64,000 nucleotides of DNA, from NCBI RefSeq assembly GCF_013001025.1, contig NZ_CP053021.1:2756001-2820000 (forward strand), read 5' to 3'. Below the pieces are notes generated by a model. The model saw only the letters and a list, made by a program, of their open reading frames with translations. It searched no databases and had not been told where the DNA came from. Each line of letters opens with the position of its first letter. Positions within the stretch are counted from its first letter, which is position 1. The stretch is from Sphingobium yanoikuyae (GTDB taxonomy: Bacteria > Pseudomonadota > Alphaproteobacteria > Sphingomonadales > Sphingomonadaceae). This document shows, piece after piece, positions 45,866-54,380 of the stretch. A program made the translations under genes and the position numbers.

Positions 45866-46411
45866 ATGCCACTTCTCGACCATCCCGATGCCAAGGCATT
45901 CCTGCTCCACTGGGGCGAGATGGGCACCCAATGGGGCGTCAACCGGTCGGTCAGCCAGGTCCATGCGCTCCTCTATCTGTCGGACCATCCCCTGCCCGCC
46001 GACGAGATTGTCGACCAGCTCGGCCTTGCCCGCTCCAATGTCTCGACCGCGCTCAAGGAACTGCAATCCTATGCGATCGTCCGCCGCGTCCATGTGGAGG
46101 GCGACCGGCGCGACCATTTCGTCGCGGAAACCGATCTGTGGGAAATGCTCACCCGCATCGCTGCCGAGCGCAAGCGGCGCGAGATCGATCCGACCATTGC
46201 CCTGCTGAACGACCTCGCCCAGCGCCTCGCCAAGGATGAAAGCTGCCCGCCCCATGTGCGCGAACGCATCACCCGCATGCATGAATTCATGTCGACCCTC
46301 GGCAACTGGTATGAGCAGGTCAACAAGCTGCCCAAGTCGACCCTGATCGCCCTCATGAAGCTCGGCAACAAGGTCGCCCGCTTCATCCCCACCGGCAAGA
46401 ACAAGGACTAG
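45866..46411 (+). CDS. GbsR/MarR-family transcriptional regulator
   Basis: 181 residues from ATG 45866, with AGAAAGGA 5 bases upstream. The winged helix spans ~25-85 (VHALLYLSDHPLPADEIVDQLGLARSNVSTALKEL), followed by the wing VHVEGDRRDHFVAE. The C-terminal half is helical, as in GbsR-type dimers (LGNWYEQVNKLPKSTLIALMKLGNK). Its probable operator lies over its own start and again over the next gene's start, so it likely represses the membrane operon that follows. The signal is unknown; Bacillus GbsR senses choline. Confidence 0.85.
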   Translation: MPLLDHPDAKAFLLHWGEMGTQWGVNRSVSQVHALLYLSDHPLPADEIVDQLGLARSNVSTALKELQSYAIVRRVHVEGDRRDHFVAETDLWEMLTRIAAERKRREIDPTIALLNDLAQRLAKDESCPPHVRERITRMHEFMSTLGNWYEQVNKLPKSTLIALMKLGNKVARFIPTGKNKD

Positions 46412-46453
46412 CCGCTGCTGATCGATGCGCCCTGACGCCCGATCGCGCCCAGC

Positions 46454-46475
46454 TATTTCGGAGTTTACAGAAATG
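46454..46475 (+). promoter_or_regulatory. Probable GbsR operator, site 2
   Basis: 18 of 22 bases match 45838-45859, with TTTACAGAAA identical in both. It covers the ribosome site and start codon of the SRPBCC membrane protein gene. Confidence 0.55.
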
Positions 46476-47495
46476 TCTGACACAAACGACGAAAATCCCG
46501 ATCCCATCGCCCCGCCCACCCGCACCGGATCGGCCCCGCTGCGCATCGCCTCGGCCGTCGCGCTGGCCATGGCTTTTGCGATTGGCGTCTATCTGCTGCT
46601 CGACGCCACCCGCGTGAACGGTCTCGTCAGCTTCACCTTCCTTCTGCTCCTGCCCGCAGCGCTCACCGCCTTCGTTGCCTATGTCGGCGATCCCTGGGCG
46701 GAGCGGTCGCGCCGCTATTATATGACGATGCCGCTCTGGCTGCTGGGCGCGACCATCCTCCTGTCCGTACCGGTGCTGAAGGAAGGAGTGATCTGCATCG
46801 TCATGCTCGCCCCGCTGTGGATCGCCAGCGGCCTGGCAGGCGCCTATGCCACCTACCGGCTGCGCGGTCGCGCTGGCGATCGTGGCACCAGCTATTGCAT
46901 GGCCCTGCTCGCCATGCCGCTGATCGCGATGCAGGTCGAACCGATGATCCCCCTGCCCGACGCCACCGCCACGGTCAGCCGCTCGATCATCGTCGAGGCC
47001 AGTCCGGACCGGATCTGGCCACTGCTGCGCGGCATTCCCGATGTCCGGCCGGGCGATGGCACATGGACCTTCACCCAGGATGTGCTGGGCGTACCCCGGC
47101 CGCTCGGCGCGCATATGCTGGGTGACGGGATCGGCGCGGTCCGCATGGCCGACTGGGGCCGGCAGGTGCGGTTTCGCGAGCATATCATCGACTGGCAACC
47201 GGGCCGCAGCATCGGCTGGCGCTTCGATTTTCGCGGGCTCGACGCCTGGCAATTCACCGACCGGCACCTGATGCCCGACAGCGCCTATTTCAAGGTGACG
47301 ACCGGCGGCTATCGCATGGAACCGGCCGGCCCCGGCCGCACCCGCGTCATCATCGACACCCATTATTGGATGCAGACCCCGGTCAATGGCTATTCCCGGC
47401 TGTGGGGCGAAATCTTCCTGGGCGACATCGAAAAGAACCTGCTCGCCCTCGTCAAGCAGCGCGCCGAACGGCCGGTCGCGCCCGCCATCCTCTGA
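46473..47495 (+). CDS. Four-helix membrane protein with SRPBCC domain
   Basis: 340 residues from ATG 46473, with GGAG 9 bases before it inside the operator. Four hydrophobic helices lie in the first ~150 residues (IASAVALAMAFAIGVYLLL; LVSFTFLLLLPAALTAFVA; and two more). The rest (~160-340) is a START/Bet v 1-like SRPBCC lipid- or ligand-binding domain (SRSIIVEASPDRIWPLLRG, to TRVIIDTHYWMQTPVNGYS). This resembles 'polyketide cyclase' annotations, but a carrier or sensor role at the membrane is more plausible. It is the first of three small membrane-protein genes. Confidence 0.75.
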   Translation: MSDTNDENPDPIAPPTRTGSAPLRIASAVALAMAFAIGVYLLLDATRVNGLVSFTFLLLLPAALTAFVAYVGDPWAERSRRYYMTMPLWLLGATILLSVPVLKEGVICIVMLAPLWIASGLAGAYATYRLRGRAGDRGTSYCMALLAMPLIAMQVEPMIPLPDATATVSRSIIVEASPDRIWPLLRGIPDVRPGDGTWTFTQDVLGVPRPLGAHMLGDGIGAVRMADWGRQVRFREHIIDWQPGRSIGWRFDFRGLDAWQFTDRHLMPDSAYFKVTTGGYRMEPAGPGRTRVIIDTHYWMQTPVNGYSRLWGEIFLGDIEKNLLALVKQRAERPVAPAIL

Positions 47496-47515
47496 CTGCC
47501 AAAAGGAGATGAACC

Positions 47516-47881
47516 ATGGTTGAAACCGCCTATGCCCTCTATCTGGTCATCACGCTCGCCATCACCATCTGGGTCGCGCGCACCCTGTCTAAAAATGGCG
47601 AAGTCTTCCTGACCCAATGTTTCGGCCATGATGCGCAACTGGCCCGGTCGACCAACCATCTGCTCGTCGTCGGCTTCTACCTCGTCAACATCGGCTTCAT
47701 CACCCTGACGCTCAGCCTGGGGAAGGAACCGACCAGCTATGCCGAAACGATCCGCTTCCTCAGCGCCAAGATCGGCCTCGCCGTGCTCGGCGGAATGCAT
47801 TTCTTCAACATGGGCGCGATCGCCCATTTCGGTCGCAAGGTGAATGGCTGGCTGCACGACGGCCATACCCAGGCTGCCTGA
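47516..47881 (+). CDS. Small integral membrane protein
   Basis: 121 residues with three membrane helices (about 5-22, 47-68, 87-105). The middle has FLTQCFGHDAQLARSTNHLLVVGFYLVNIGF, and the C-terminal helix contains MHFFNMGAIAHFG, His-rich within the membrane. No enzymatic family recognised. AAAAGGAGATG precedes the start 20 bp after the SRPBCC gene, so it is in the same operon. Confidence 0.7.
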   Translation: MVETAYALYLVITLAITIWVARTLSKNGEVFLTQCFGHDAQLARSTNHLLVVGFYLVNIGFITLTLSLGKEPTSYAETIRFLSAKIGLAVLGGMHFFNMGAIAHFGRKVNGWLHDGHTQAA

Positions 47882-47933
47882 TCGCCAGCCGGGGGGGGTG
47901 TGCCCCGTCCTTCCCCCTTTCCGGGAGGTTCCG

Positions 47934-48341
47934 ATGTCCCATGCCGATCCTGCCCATCTTCGCGGCGCCGGCCGCGCGATCCTGACCGCCGGCCCGCTGT
48001 TCATGACGCTCTATCTGGCCGCCGATCTCTATCGCCGCATACCCGATGCCATTACGGTGGATCTGGGCATCCTCATCATCCTGCCCCTCATATTGCTCTT
48101 CGCGTTGATCTTCGGCCCCTTGGTTGCCGCCATCCCGATCATCATCGGGACGACGTCGATGCGCGTCCTGGCATATCATTGCCCCCTTTTTGCCCCCCGC
48201 GCCTTCTGGTTGCTCGCCGGTGCCGCCATCGGCTTCGGCGTGGCTTATGGCTGCGACCTACTGGGGGAAGTCCCCGATTTGAGCTTTGCCCTGATCGCCA
48301 CCAGCGGCCTCAGCGGCTGGCTGGCCTACACGCCGGAATAG
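47934..48341 (+). CDS. Small integral membrane protein
   Basis: 135 residues from ATG 47934, with GGGAGG upstream; a longer frame has no ribosome site. Three to four membrane helices (from about 15-33, 45-65, 88-108). Not recognised. Last gene of the GbsR-linked operon, 52 bp after its neighbour. Confidence 0.65.
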   Translation: MSHADPAHLRGAGRAILTAGPLFMTLYLAADLYRRIPDAITVDLGILIILPLILLFALIFGPLVAAIPIIIGTTSMRVLAYHCPLFAPRAFWLLAGAAIGFGVAYGCDLLGEVPDLSFALIATSGLSGWLAYTPE

Positions 48342-48430
48342 TATTTCCGCGCCCCTGTCCTATTGGATCATGGCCCGCTATACTGATTGCATCTCATAAC
48401 AATATGTCCCACTGGCGTTCGGAAATTGCC

Positions 48431-48460
48431 GAATGTGCGGGAAAAGTGCGAAGTTAAGCG
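48431..48460 (+). promoter_or_regulatory. Copy 2 of the 30-bp shared element, in the trmFO leader
   Basis: 27 of 30 identical to 28418-28447. It ends four bases before the trmFO ATG and so overlaps the ribosome-binding region. See the other copy for shared bases. Confidence 0.55.
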
Positions 48461-48464
48461 AAAT

Positions 48465-49811
48465 ATGTCCAATCATCAGATCCATGTCATCGGCGGCGGC
48501 CTCGCCGGTTCGGAAGCCGCCTGGCAGCTTGCCCAGGCCGGTATCAAGGTCCGCCTGTCGGAAATGCGCGGGACCGGGGAGATGACCCCGGCGCACCAGA
48601 CCGACGGCCTTGCCGAACTGGTCTGCTCCAACAGTTTCCGTTCCGATGACGCGGACAAGAATGCCGTGGGCCTGCTGCATCAGGAAATGCGCCGCCTCGG
48701 CTCGCTGATCATGGACCGCGCCGAACCGGCCAAGGTGCCGGCCGGCTCCGCCCTGGCGGTCGACCGCCATGTCTTTTCCGACGGCGTCACCCGTGCGCTG
48801 GCCGAACATCCCAATGTCGAGATCGTGCGCGAACGGATCGACACGCTGCCCACCGAAGGCATGACCATCGTCGCCACCGGGCCGCTGACCGCCGCGGCGC
48901 TCGCCAGCAGCATCGGCGAAGCGGCCGGCATGGAGCATCTCGCCTTCTTCGACGCGATCGCGCCGGTCATCCATTTCGACAGCATCGACATGGAAGAATG
49001 CTGGATGGCCAATCGCTGGGACAAGATCGGCCCCGGCGGTGGCGAGGGCAAGGACTATATCAACTGCCCGATGAACAAGGAGCAGTATCAGGCCTTTGTC
49101 CAGGGGCTGCTCGACGGCGAGAAGACCGAGTTCAAGCAATGGGAGTCGAGCACCCCCTATTTCGAGGGCTGCATGCCGATCGAGGTGATGGCCTCGCGCG
49201 GGCCGGAAACGCTGCGCCACGGCCCGATGAAGCCGATGGGGCTGGACAATCCCAAGACCGGCCGCTGGCCCTATGCCGTGGTCCAGCTGCGCCAGGACAA
49301 TGCGTCGGGCACCTTGTGGAACATGGTCGGCTTCCAGACCAAGCTGAAGCATGGCGCGCAGGTCGAACTGTTCCGCACCATTCCGGGCCTTGAAAAGGCG
49401 GAGTTCGCGCGGCTGGGCGGGCTGCACCGCAACACCTTCATCCAGAGCCCCAAGCTGCTCGATCCGACGCTGCGCCTGAAAAGCGCGCCGCATATCCGCT
49501 TCGCCGGGCAGATGACCGGGTGCGAGGGCTATGTCGAGAGCGCTGCCATCGGCCTCATCGCCGGGCGTTTCGCTGCGGCCGAGATATTGGGCCAGGAATT
49601 GGCGCCGCCGCCCGCCGACACGGCACTGGGCGCGCTGCTCGGCCATGTCACCGGCAATGTCGAGACCGCCGACTATCAGCCGATGAACGTCAATTTCGGC
49701 CTGTTCCCGACGCTCGACGACGTCAAGAAGAAGCAGCGCAAGGAAGCCTATACCGCCCGCGCCCGCGCCTCCTTCGGTCGCTGGCTGGGTGAGGTGGTGG
49801 AACCAGCCTGA
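48465..49811 (+). CDS. trmFO: Methylenetetrahydrofolate-tRNA-(uracil-5)-methyltransferase TrmFO
   Basis: FAD and folate-dependent enzyme making ribothymidine at U54 of tRNA. 448 residues from ATG 48465. FAD-binding fold [18 protein letters not shown] at the N terminus; a conserved Cys in [14 protein letters not shown]; the second conserved Cys in [15 protein letters not shown]. The C-terminal half carries [21 protein letters not shown]. The longer in-frame ATG at 48387 would put 26 odd residues before it and run through the 30-bp element, so the shorter start is preferred. Confidence 0.95.
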   Translation: MSNHQIHVIGGGLAGSEAAWQLAQAGIKVRLSEMRGTGEMTPAHQTDGLAELVCSNSFRSDDADKNAVGLLHQEMRRLGSLIMDRAEPAKVPAGSALAVDRHVFSDGVTRALAEHPNVEIVRERIDTLPTEGMTIVATGPLTAAALASSIGEAAGMEHLAFFDAIAPVIHFDSIDMEECWMANRWDKIGPGGGEGKDYINCPMNKEQYQAFVQGLLDGEKTEFKQWESSTPYFEGCMPIEVMASRGPETLRHGPMKPMGLDNPKTGRWPYAVVQLRQDNASGTLWNMVGFQTKLKHGAQVELFRTIPGLEKAEFARLGGLHRNTFIQSPKLLDPTLRLKSAPHIRFAGQMTGCEGYVESAAIGLIAGRFAAAEILGQELAPPPADTALGALLGHVTGNVETADYQPMNVNFGLFPTLDDVKKKQRKEAYTARARASFGRWLGEVVEPA

Positions 49812-49827
49812 TCCTTCCGGGACAGGC

Positions 49828-50292
49828 TCAGCATTTGCAGCGCGGTTTCGCCGCCCGCTTCGGCGCGGTGGTGGCGAACTCGGCCGGGGTCAGCTTGCCA
49901 TCCTTGTCGGCATCGGCCCCGGCAAAACGATCCGCGGTGGCCACCGCCCATTCCTCGAACGACAGGAGATTATCCTTGTTCGTATCGAGCTGTTTGAACG
50001 CGGCGGTTCGGCTGCCCAGCATCTCGATCCGGCTGATGATGCCGTCGCGATTGCGGTCATAACGGGCAAAGCGCTTTTCCTCGCGGCTCTGCGGACTGGC
50101 CTCGCCGGGCATCGGCGGCGGCTCGCCTACCGCATCGGGATCGCCTTCGGGCAGGGCTTCGTTGGCTGGCGGTGGCGGTGGCGCGAGCAAAGCCTTGGGC
50201 GGCGGCTCGTTGGTCGCCCGCCCCTGCCACCAGAACAGGCCGGCCGCGACCAGCAGCAACGCCCCCATGCCACCTGCCAGCAACCGTCCCAT
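49828..50292 (-). CDS. Membrane-anchored EF-hand protein
   Basis: 154 residues. N-terminal helix (about 4-22) anchors or exports it; a Pro-rich linker (30-68) follows. Three EF-hand loops are visible: DRNRDGIISRIE (79-90), DTNKDNLLSFEE (103-114) and DADKDGKLTPAE (127-138), with good calcium ligands. It ends in RCKC. It likely binds calcium in the periplasm. Convergent with trmFO, 15 bp apart. Confidence 0.82.
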   Translation of the reverse strand: MGRLLAGGMGALLLVAAGLFWWQGRATNEPPPKALLAPPPPPANEALPEGDPDAVGEPPPMPGEASPQSREEKRFARYDRNRDGIISRIEMLGSRTAAFKQLDTNKDNLLSFEEWAVATADRFAGADADKDGKLTPAEFATTAPKRAAKPRCKC

Positions 50293-50337
50293 CGCCCGCT
50301 CCCCACTTCGTGACGGCAGCGAACCTATCGCGATCGA

Positions 50338-50997
50338 CTAGCGCCCGACAAGCGCGATCCGCATCAGCCGCCAGGCCATGTTCCGCGTCAGCCCGACCGG
50401 CGCCCGCTGTCCCCGCTCGACATCATGCCGCGCCAGCAGATAGGCGATGCGCAGCGGCTTCCACGCCTTGGGCCACACCGGATCACCAACCTGCGGCAAC
50501 AGGTCGCGGGCCAGCCCAATGGCCGCATCCGCCAGTGCTTCGTCGCCGCTATGGGCGGACAGATCCCACAAGGCCCAGACCTTGCCCGCCGCGATCAGCC
50601 AGTCGGGCGCATCGGCTACATCGGCCAATGCCTGGAACAGCCCGCCGCCGCGGCCGGCGGCATAGTCGCGCAGGCCAGTGAGATCGATCTCCGGCTCCAC
50701 CACCAGCACTTCCCAACCGTCGAGCATCGCCGGGATACCGGGCGCGTCCAGCGCACCGATCGCGCGCAGCCAGTCGACCACCGGTTCGCCCTGCCCCTTG
50801 ACGCCCGCCTCGTCCGTGACGACGCCCAGCCACCAGGCAAGGCGCATCTGCCCGATCGCCGCATCGCTGGTGGTTCGCGCAATTTGCGCAAAGCGCTGAT
50901 CCAGCGCCCAGAGCGCACGATGCCGCTCGGCAAAGCGCCCCGCATGCCCGGAAAGCAGGCGCGCCAGCGGCGCCAGATCGTCAGTGCGATCCATCAT
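50338..50997 (-). CDS. Squalene/phytoene synthase-like protein
   Basis: 219 residues. The motif IGQMRLAWWLGVVTDEA corresponds to the region where phytoene synthase-like proteins read MRLRWW; the first aspartate-rich motif DXXXD is not clearly present, so catalysis is doubtful. This family also contains NDUFAF6-type complex I assembly factors, which are non-catalytic, and that fits this short form. No carotenoid genes are near. Confidence 0.7.
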   Translation of the reverse strand: MMDRTDDLAPLARLLSGHAGRFAERHRALWALDQRFAQIARTTSDAAIGQMRLAWWLGVVTDEAGVKGQGEPVVDWLRAIGALDAPGIPAMLDGWEVLVVEPEIDLTGLRDYAAGRGGGLFQALADVADAPDWLIAAGKVWALWDLSAHSGDEALADAAIGLARDLLPQVGDPVWPKAWKPLRIAYLLARHDVERGQRAPVGLTRNMAWRLMRIALVGR

Positions 50998-51126
50998 TTC
51001 GATCCCGATCTAAAAATGGCTTATCAATCCTTTAACCAGACTTCGCATAGAGACCCTAACCAGTCCCGTTGCATGGCCGACGATGGCCCTGTCCAGAGTT
51101 CTGGGGGAAACGGGCGACATGGGTGA

Positions 51127-53055
51127 ATGCGGAACATGGGCAAGCAGATCAAGCGCGCGATGACATTCCTCGGCCGGCTTCGGCGCAACCAGGCGGGCAA
51201 CACGCTCGCCATGGTGGCCGCGGCCGTCATTCCCCTTGCCGGCCTGATCGGCGGCGGCGTGGACATGAGCCGCGCCTATATGGTCCGCGCGCGCATGCAG
51301 CAAGCCTGTGACGCCGCAGCACTGGCGGGGCGCCGTGCGATGACCGCTTCATCCATGACCGATGCCAACAAGGCCGAGGCGAAGAAATTCTTCGATTTCA
51401 ACTTCCCGCAGCAGACCTTCGGCGCCGCAAAGTTCGACCCGGTTATCCAAAGCAAACCCGGCGAGACGACGACTGTCCAGGTGTCGGCCGCGACCACCAT
51501 CCCGACCACCATCATGCGCATCTTCGGCGTTCAGACATTGTCGCTGGCCGTGAACTGCGATTCCCGTTTCGACATCGGGAATACGGATGTGATGCTGGTG
51601 CTGGATACCACCGGGTCAATGGCAGATTCCATTTCCAATGGCTCAGGAGGCACGGTTGTAAAGCTCACCGCCCTGCAGCAGGCGGTAAGAGATTTCTACG
51701 ATACGCTAGGTCCTGGCTCCGACAGCAGTGGTCGCATCCGCTACGGCTTCATGCCCTATAGCTCCACTGTGAATGTTGGTTACCAATTGCCCACCAGCGC
51801 GGTACTCGGAGGCACGGCCGGCGAGACATGGACTTATAACAGCCGCTATGCGTGGTATTACTGGGAAAACACGTCGACGGACACGACCTGCTACAAGCGC
51901 AATGGCTCAAACACCTGCTACACATCAGCCCAGAATGCGATCAATGGATCAGGTGGGACCAATCTGAACGGGACCGACTGCTCCAACTGGCAGAATGCCT
52001 CCGCGAGCACAAGCGGCAGCGCGCCCAGCAACACCACACGGACCGTCTACAGCTATGGCGGCTGGAACAACAGCACGTCGAACGCCCCATCGGGCAGCAC
52101 CGCGCGCGTGTGCGTGCGCAAAGAGCTGACAACAACCAAGACCTACTTCACCTCAACCACTCCCGGTCCGGGGCGCACCCGTTACACCAATTGGACCTAC
52201 ACCAACGTAGCGTTCAACATGAGCGACTTCATCAAGGGCGAACCCATCCAGAATCCCGCCTTTGAGTGGGGCACCAACGCGACATGGTCTGGCTGTATCG
52301 AGGAACGCGATACGGACAGCACCATTAACGCAAATTCGTCGACTTCTTCCATTCCAACGACAGCCTTTGATCTTCAGATCGATACGGCACCGACGACGAC
52401 TGCTACAAAATGGCGCCCATTTTGGCCTGATGTCGAATACACACGCGGCGGCTCTTGGCTCAACAGTTCGAACAACATCAGCAACGGCTATGTCGCCTGC
52501 CCCAGCCAGGCACGTAGGCTGACCTCTTACGCCAGCCGCACCGCCATTCCGGACGGTCAAACCAGCAGCTATGACAGCTATGTCGACAGTCTGGTTGCAG
52601 TTGGCGGCACCTATCACACCATTGGTATGATGTGGGGCGCGCGCTTCCTGTCGCCGACCGGAATCTTCGCATCGGATAACGCCAACGCGCCCAACGGCTT
52701 CAACATTTCGCGTCACATCGTGTTCATGACCGACGGCGTCATGCAAGCCTACAACAATGTCTACGGTGCCTGGGGATATCAGACACTCGATCAGCGCGAC
52801 GGTCCCGCCGGCGCTTCCAATGACGACCTGACGGCCATTCACAACCGTCGCCTGGAAATGATGTGCAACGCAATCAAGTCCAAGGGGATCACCATCTGGG
52901 TGATCGGATTCAGCAATTCGAACGTGATGAGCACTCCTTTGCAGAATTGCGCCAGCAGCGCCAATCATTGGAGCATGAACTATTCCGCAGCGCAGTTGAA
53001 AACGACCTTCCAGAACATCGCCAAGAATATTGGCGGCTTGCGGTTGTCCAACTGA
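51127..53055 (+). CDS. TadG-like pseudopilin/vWA-domain protein
   Basis: 642 residues. The N-terminal hydrophobic helix (about 22-46, NQAGNTLAMVAAAVIPLAGL) is a TadE/TadG pseudopilin helix. Residues ~155 to the end form a von Willebrand A domain with the MIDAS DTTGSM beginning at Asp160. The central part (300-550) is rich in Thr, Ser, Asn and Tyr and lower in GC than its surroundings, suggesting a secreted adhesive region. It ends in TGATG overlap with the next gene. No tad/cpa secretion genes accompany it. Confidence 0.85.
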   Translation: MRNMGKQIKRAMTFLGRLRRNQAGNTLAMVAAAVIPLAGLIGGGVDMSRAYMVRARMQQACDAAALAGRRAMTASSMTDANKAEAKKFFDFNFPQQTFGAAKFDPVIQSKPGETTTVQVSAATTIPTTIMRIFGVQTLSLAVNCDSRFDIGNTDVMLVLDTTGSMADSISNGSGGTVVKLTALQQAVRDFYDTLGPGSDSSGRIRYGFMPYSSTVNVGYQLPTSAVLGGTAGETWTYNSRYAWYYWENTSTDTTCYKRNGSNTCYTSAQNAINGSGGTNLNGTDCSNWQNASASTSGSAPSNTTRTVYSYGGWNNSTSNAPSGSTARVCVRKELTTTKTYFTSTTPGPGRTRYTNWTYTNVAFNMSDFIKGEPIQNPAFEWGTNATWSGCIEERDTDSTINANSSTSSIPTTAFDLQIDTAPTTTATKWRPFWPDVEYTRGGSWLNSSNNISNGYVACPSQARRLTSYASRTAIPDGQTSSYDSYVDSLVAVGGTYHTIGMMWGARFLSPTGIFASDNANAPNGFNISRHIVFMTDGVMQAYNNVYGAWGYQTLDQRDGPAGASNDDLTAIHNRRLEMMCNAIKSKGITIWVIGFSNSNVMSTPLQNCASSANHWSMNYSAAQLKTTFQNIAKNIGGLRLSN

Positions 53056-53648
53056 TGCGCTGGCCGTTTCACCTCCCCGGTGATCTACAGCGTGATCAAC
53101 GTGGCGCGACGCTGATGGAGTTCGGCCTGATCGTCACGCCGCTCTGCCTGTTCATCATGGGCGTCGGCGACTTGGGCTATCAGTCCTATCTGCGCTCGGT
53201 GACCCAGGGTGTGCTCGACAGAGCCGCTCGCGCGGCATCGGTCGGGACACTCAACAGCACCCAGATCGACGCCTATATCGATGCGCAGATGCAGGCGATC
53301 AACAGCAAGAACGGCTCCACTTCGGTGACCAAGAAGAGCTATTACAATTTCTCACGCGTCGGGAAGCCTGAAAAGATCACCACGGATACGGCACCGCTTG
53401 GCAGCTTCAACACGGGCGATTGCTTCGAGGATTCCAATGGTAATGGCAGTTACGACAGCAGCGCCGGCTCTACGGGCCTTGGTGGAGCTGATGATATCGT
53501 CTTCTATCAGGTAACCGTGTCCATGCCCCGCCTGTTCCCGATGGCCAAACTGCTGGGCTGGAGTGCAACCCAGACCGCCACGGCCAACGCCACCATCCGC
53601 AACCAGCCCTGGTCCAACCAGGCAACATTGCCGATCATCTGCACATGA
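53055..53648 (+). CDS. TadE-like pilus assembly protein
   Basis: 197 residues from ATG 53055, overlapping the tadG stop (TGATG). The N-terminal RDQRGATLMEFGLIVTPLCLFIMGVGDLGYQSY is the TadE signature with the conserved Glu five residues into the hydrophobic stretch. Likely a minor pseudopilin; ends ATGA overlapping the next gene. Confidence 0.85.
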   Translation: MRWPFHLPGDLQRDQRGATLMEFGLIVTPLCLFIMGVGDLGYQSYLRSVTQGVLDRAARAASVGTLNSTQIDAYIDAQMQAINSKNGSTSVTKKSYYNFSRVGKPEKITTDTAPLGSFNTGDCFEDSNGNGSYDSSAGSTGLGGADDIVFYQVTVSMPRLFPMAKLLGWSATQTATANATIRNQPWSNQATLPIICT

Positions 53649-54316
53649 AACCGATCCGCCTTTCCCTCGCGCGCTGGGCGCGCCATCTGCGCGACGACCA
53701 GTCGGGCCTGGCCCTTATTGAGTTTGCCTATTCCTTGCCGGTGCTGATGGTGTTGTCGATGGGTGGGCTGGAAATCGCCAATCTGGCGACCGCCCATATG
53801 CGCGTCAGCCAGATCGCGATGCTGGTCGCCGACAATGCCTCCCGCGAGCGAACCTCGATCGATGAGTCCGACATCAACGAGATTTTTACCGGCGCGGAAT
53901 TGGCCGGTGCCAACCTCAAGAACTTCAAGGCAAACACCCGCATCTTCCTGTCCGATCTGGAACCCAACAACCAGACGGGCAGCAATGCGGGCCAGTATAT
54001 TCGTTGGCAGCGCTGCTGGGGCAATGGCAGCTTCACCTCCAGTTATGGCAAGGCGGGGGATGGCACCAGCGACGCCACCCTGAAGGACGGCATGGGACCA
54101 GGCACAACGGCAGCGACCAAGATCGCCTCCGGCAGCGGAACGGCAGTCATGTTCGTGGAAGTGGCCTATACCTATCAGCCGCTGATCTCAGACAGCCTCT
54201 TCGGCAGCAAGACGATCCGCTACACCAGCGCATTCAACGTCCGCGAACGCACGGACCAGGCGATGAAGAATGCGGGCAGCCTGCCCAACAGCCAGATCGC
54301 CTCCTGCCCTGCCTGA
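53645..54316 (+). CDS. TadE-like pilus assembly protein
   Basis: 223 residues. N-terminal DDQSGLALIEFAYSLPVLMVLSMGGLEIANLA again carries Glu in the pseudopilin helix. Second TadE in the set, ATGA overlap with the first. The C-terminal part has Cys at the very end (IASCPA) and a Cys in WQRCWGNG, possibly a disulfide. Confidence 0.85.
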   Translation: MKPIRLSLARWARHLRDDQSGLALIEFAYSLPVLMVLSMGGLEIANLATAHMRVSQIAMLVADNASRERTSIDESDINEIFTGAELAGANLKNFKANTRIFLSDLEPNNQTGSNAGQYIRWQRCWGNGSFTSSYGKAGDGTSDATLKDGMGPGTTAATKIASGSGTAVMFVEVAYTYQPLISDSLFGSKTIRYTSAFNVRERTDQAMKNAGSLPNSQIASCPA

Positions 54317-54342
54317 CCGCAAGCGGACAATGAACCGATAGA

Positions 54343-54374
54343 AAAAGGGGCGATCCGATCGGACCGCCCCTTTT
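54343..54374. terminator. Bidirectional terminator between tadE and pdhB
   Basis: AAAAGGGGCG (54343-54352) and CGCCCCTTTT (54365-54374), with a CCGATCGG inner palindrome; both arms carry the A/T tails needed for either direction. Confidence 0.85.
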
Positions 54375-54380
54375 CCCTTC

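Noticed and set aside
48387..48464. A 26-residue 5' extension of trmFO starting at ATG 48387
   Set aside because: The known TrmFO start ([12 protein letters not shown]) is at 48465; the extension runs through the shared 30-bp element and lacks a ribosome site.
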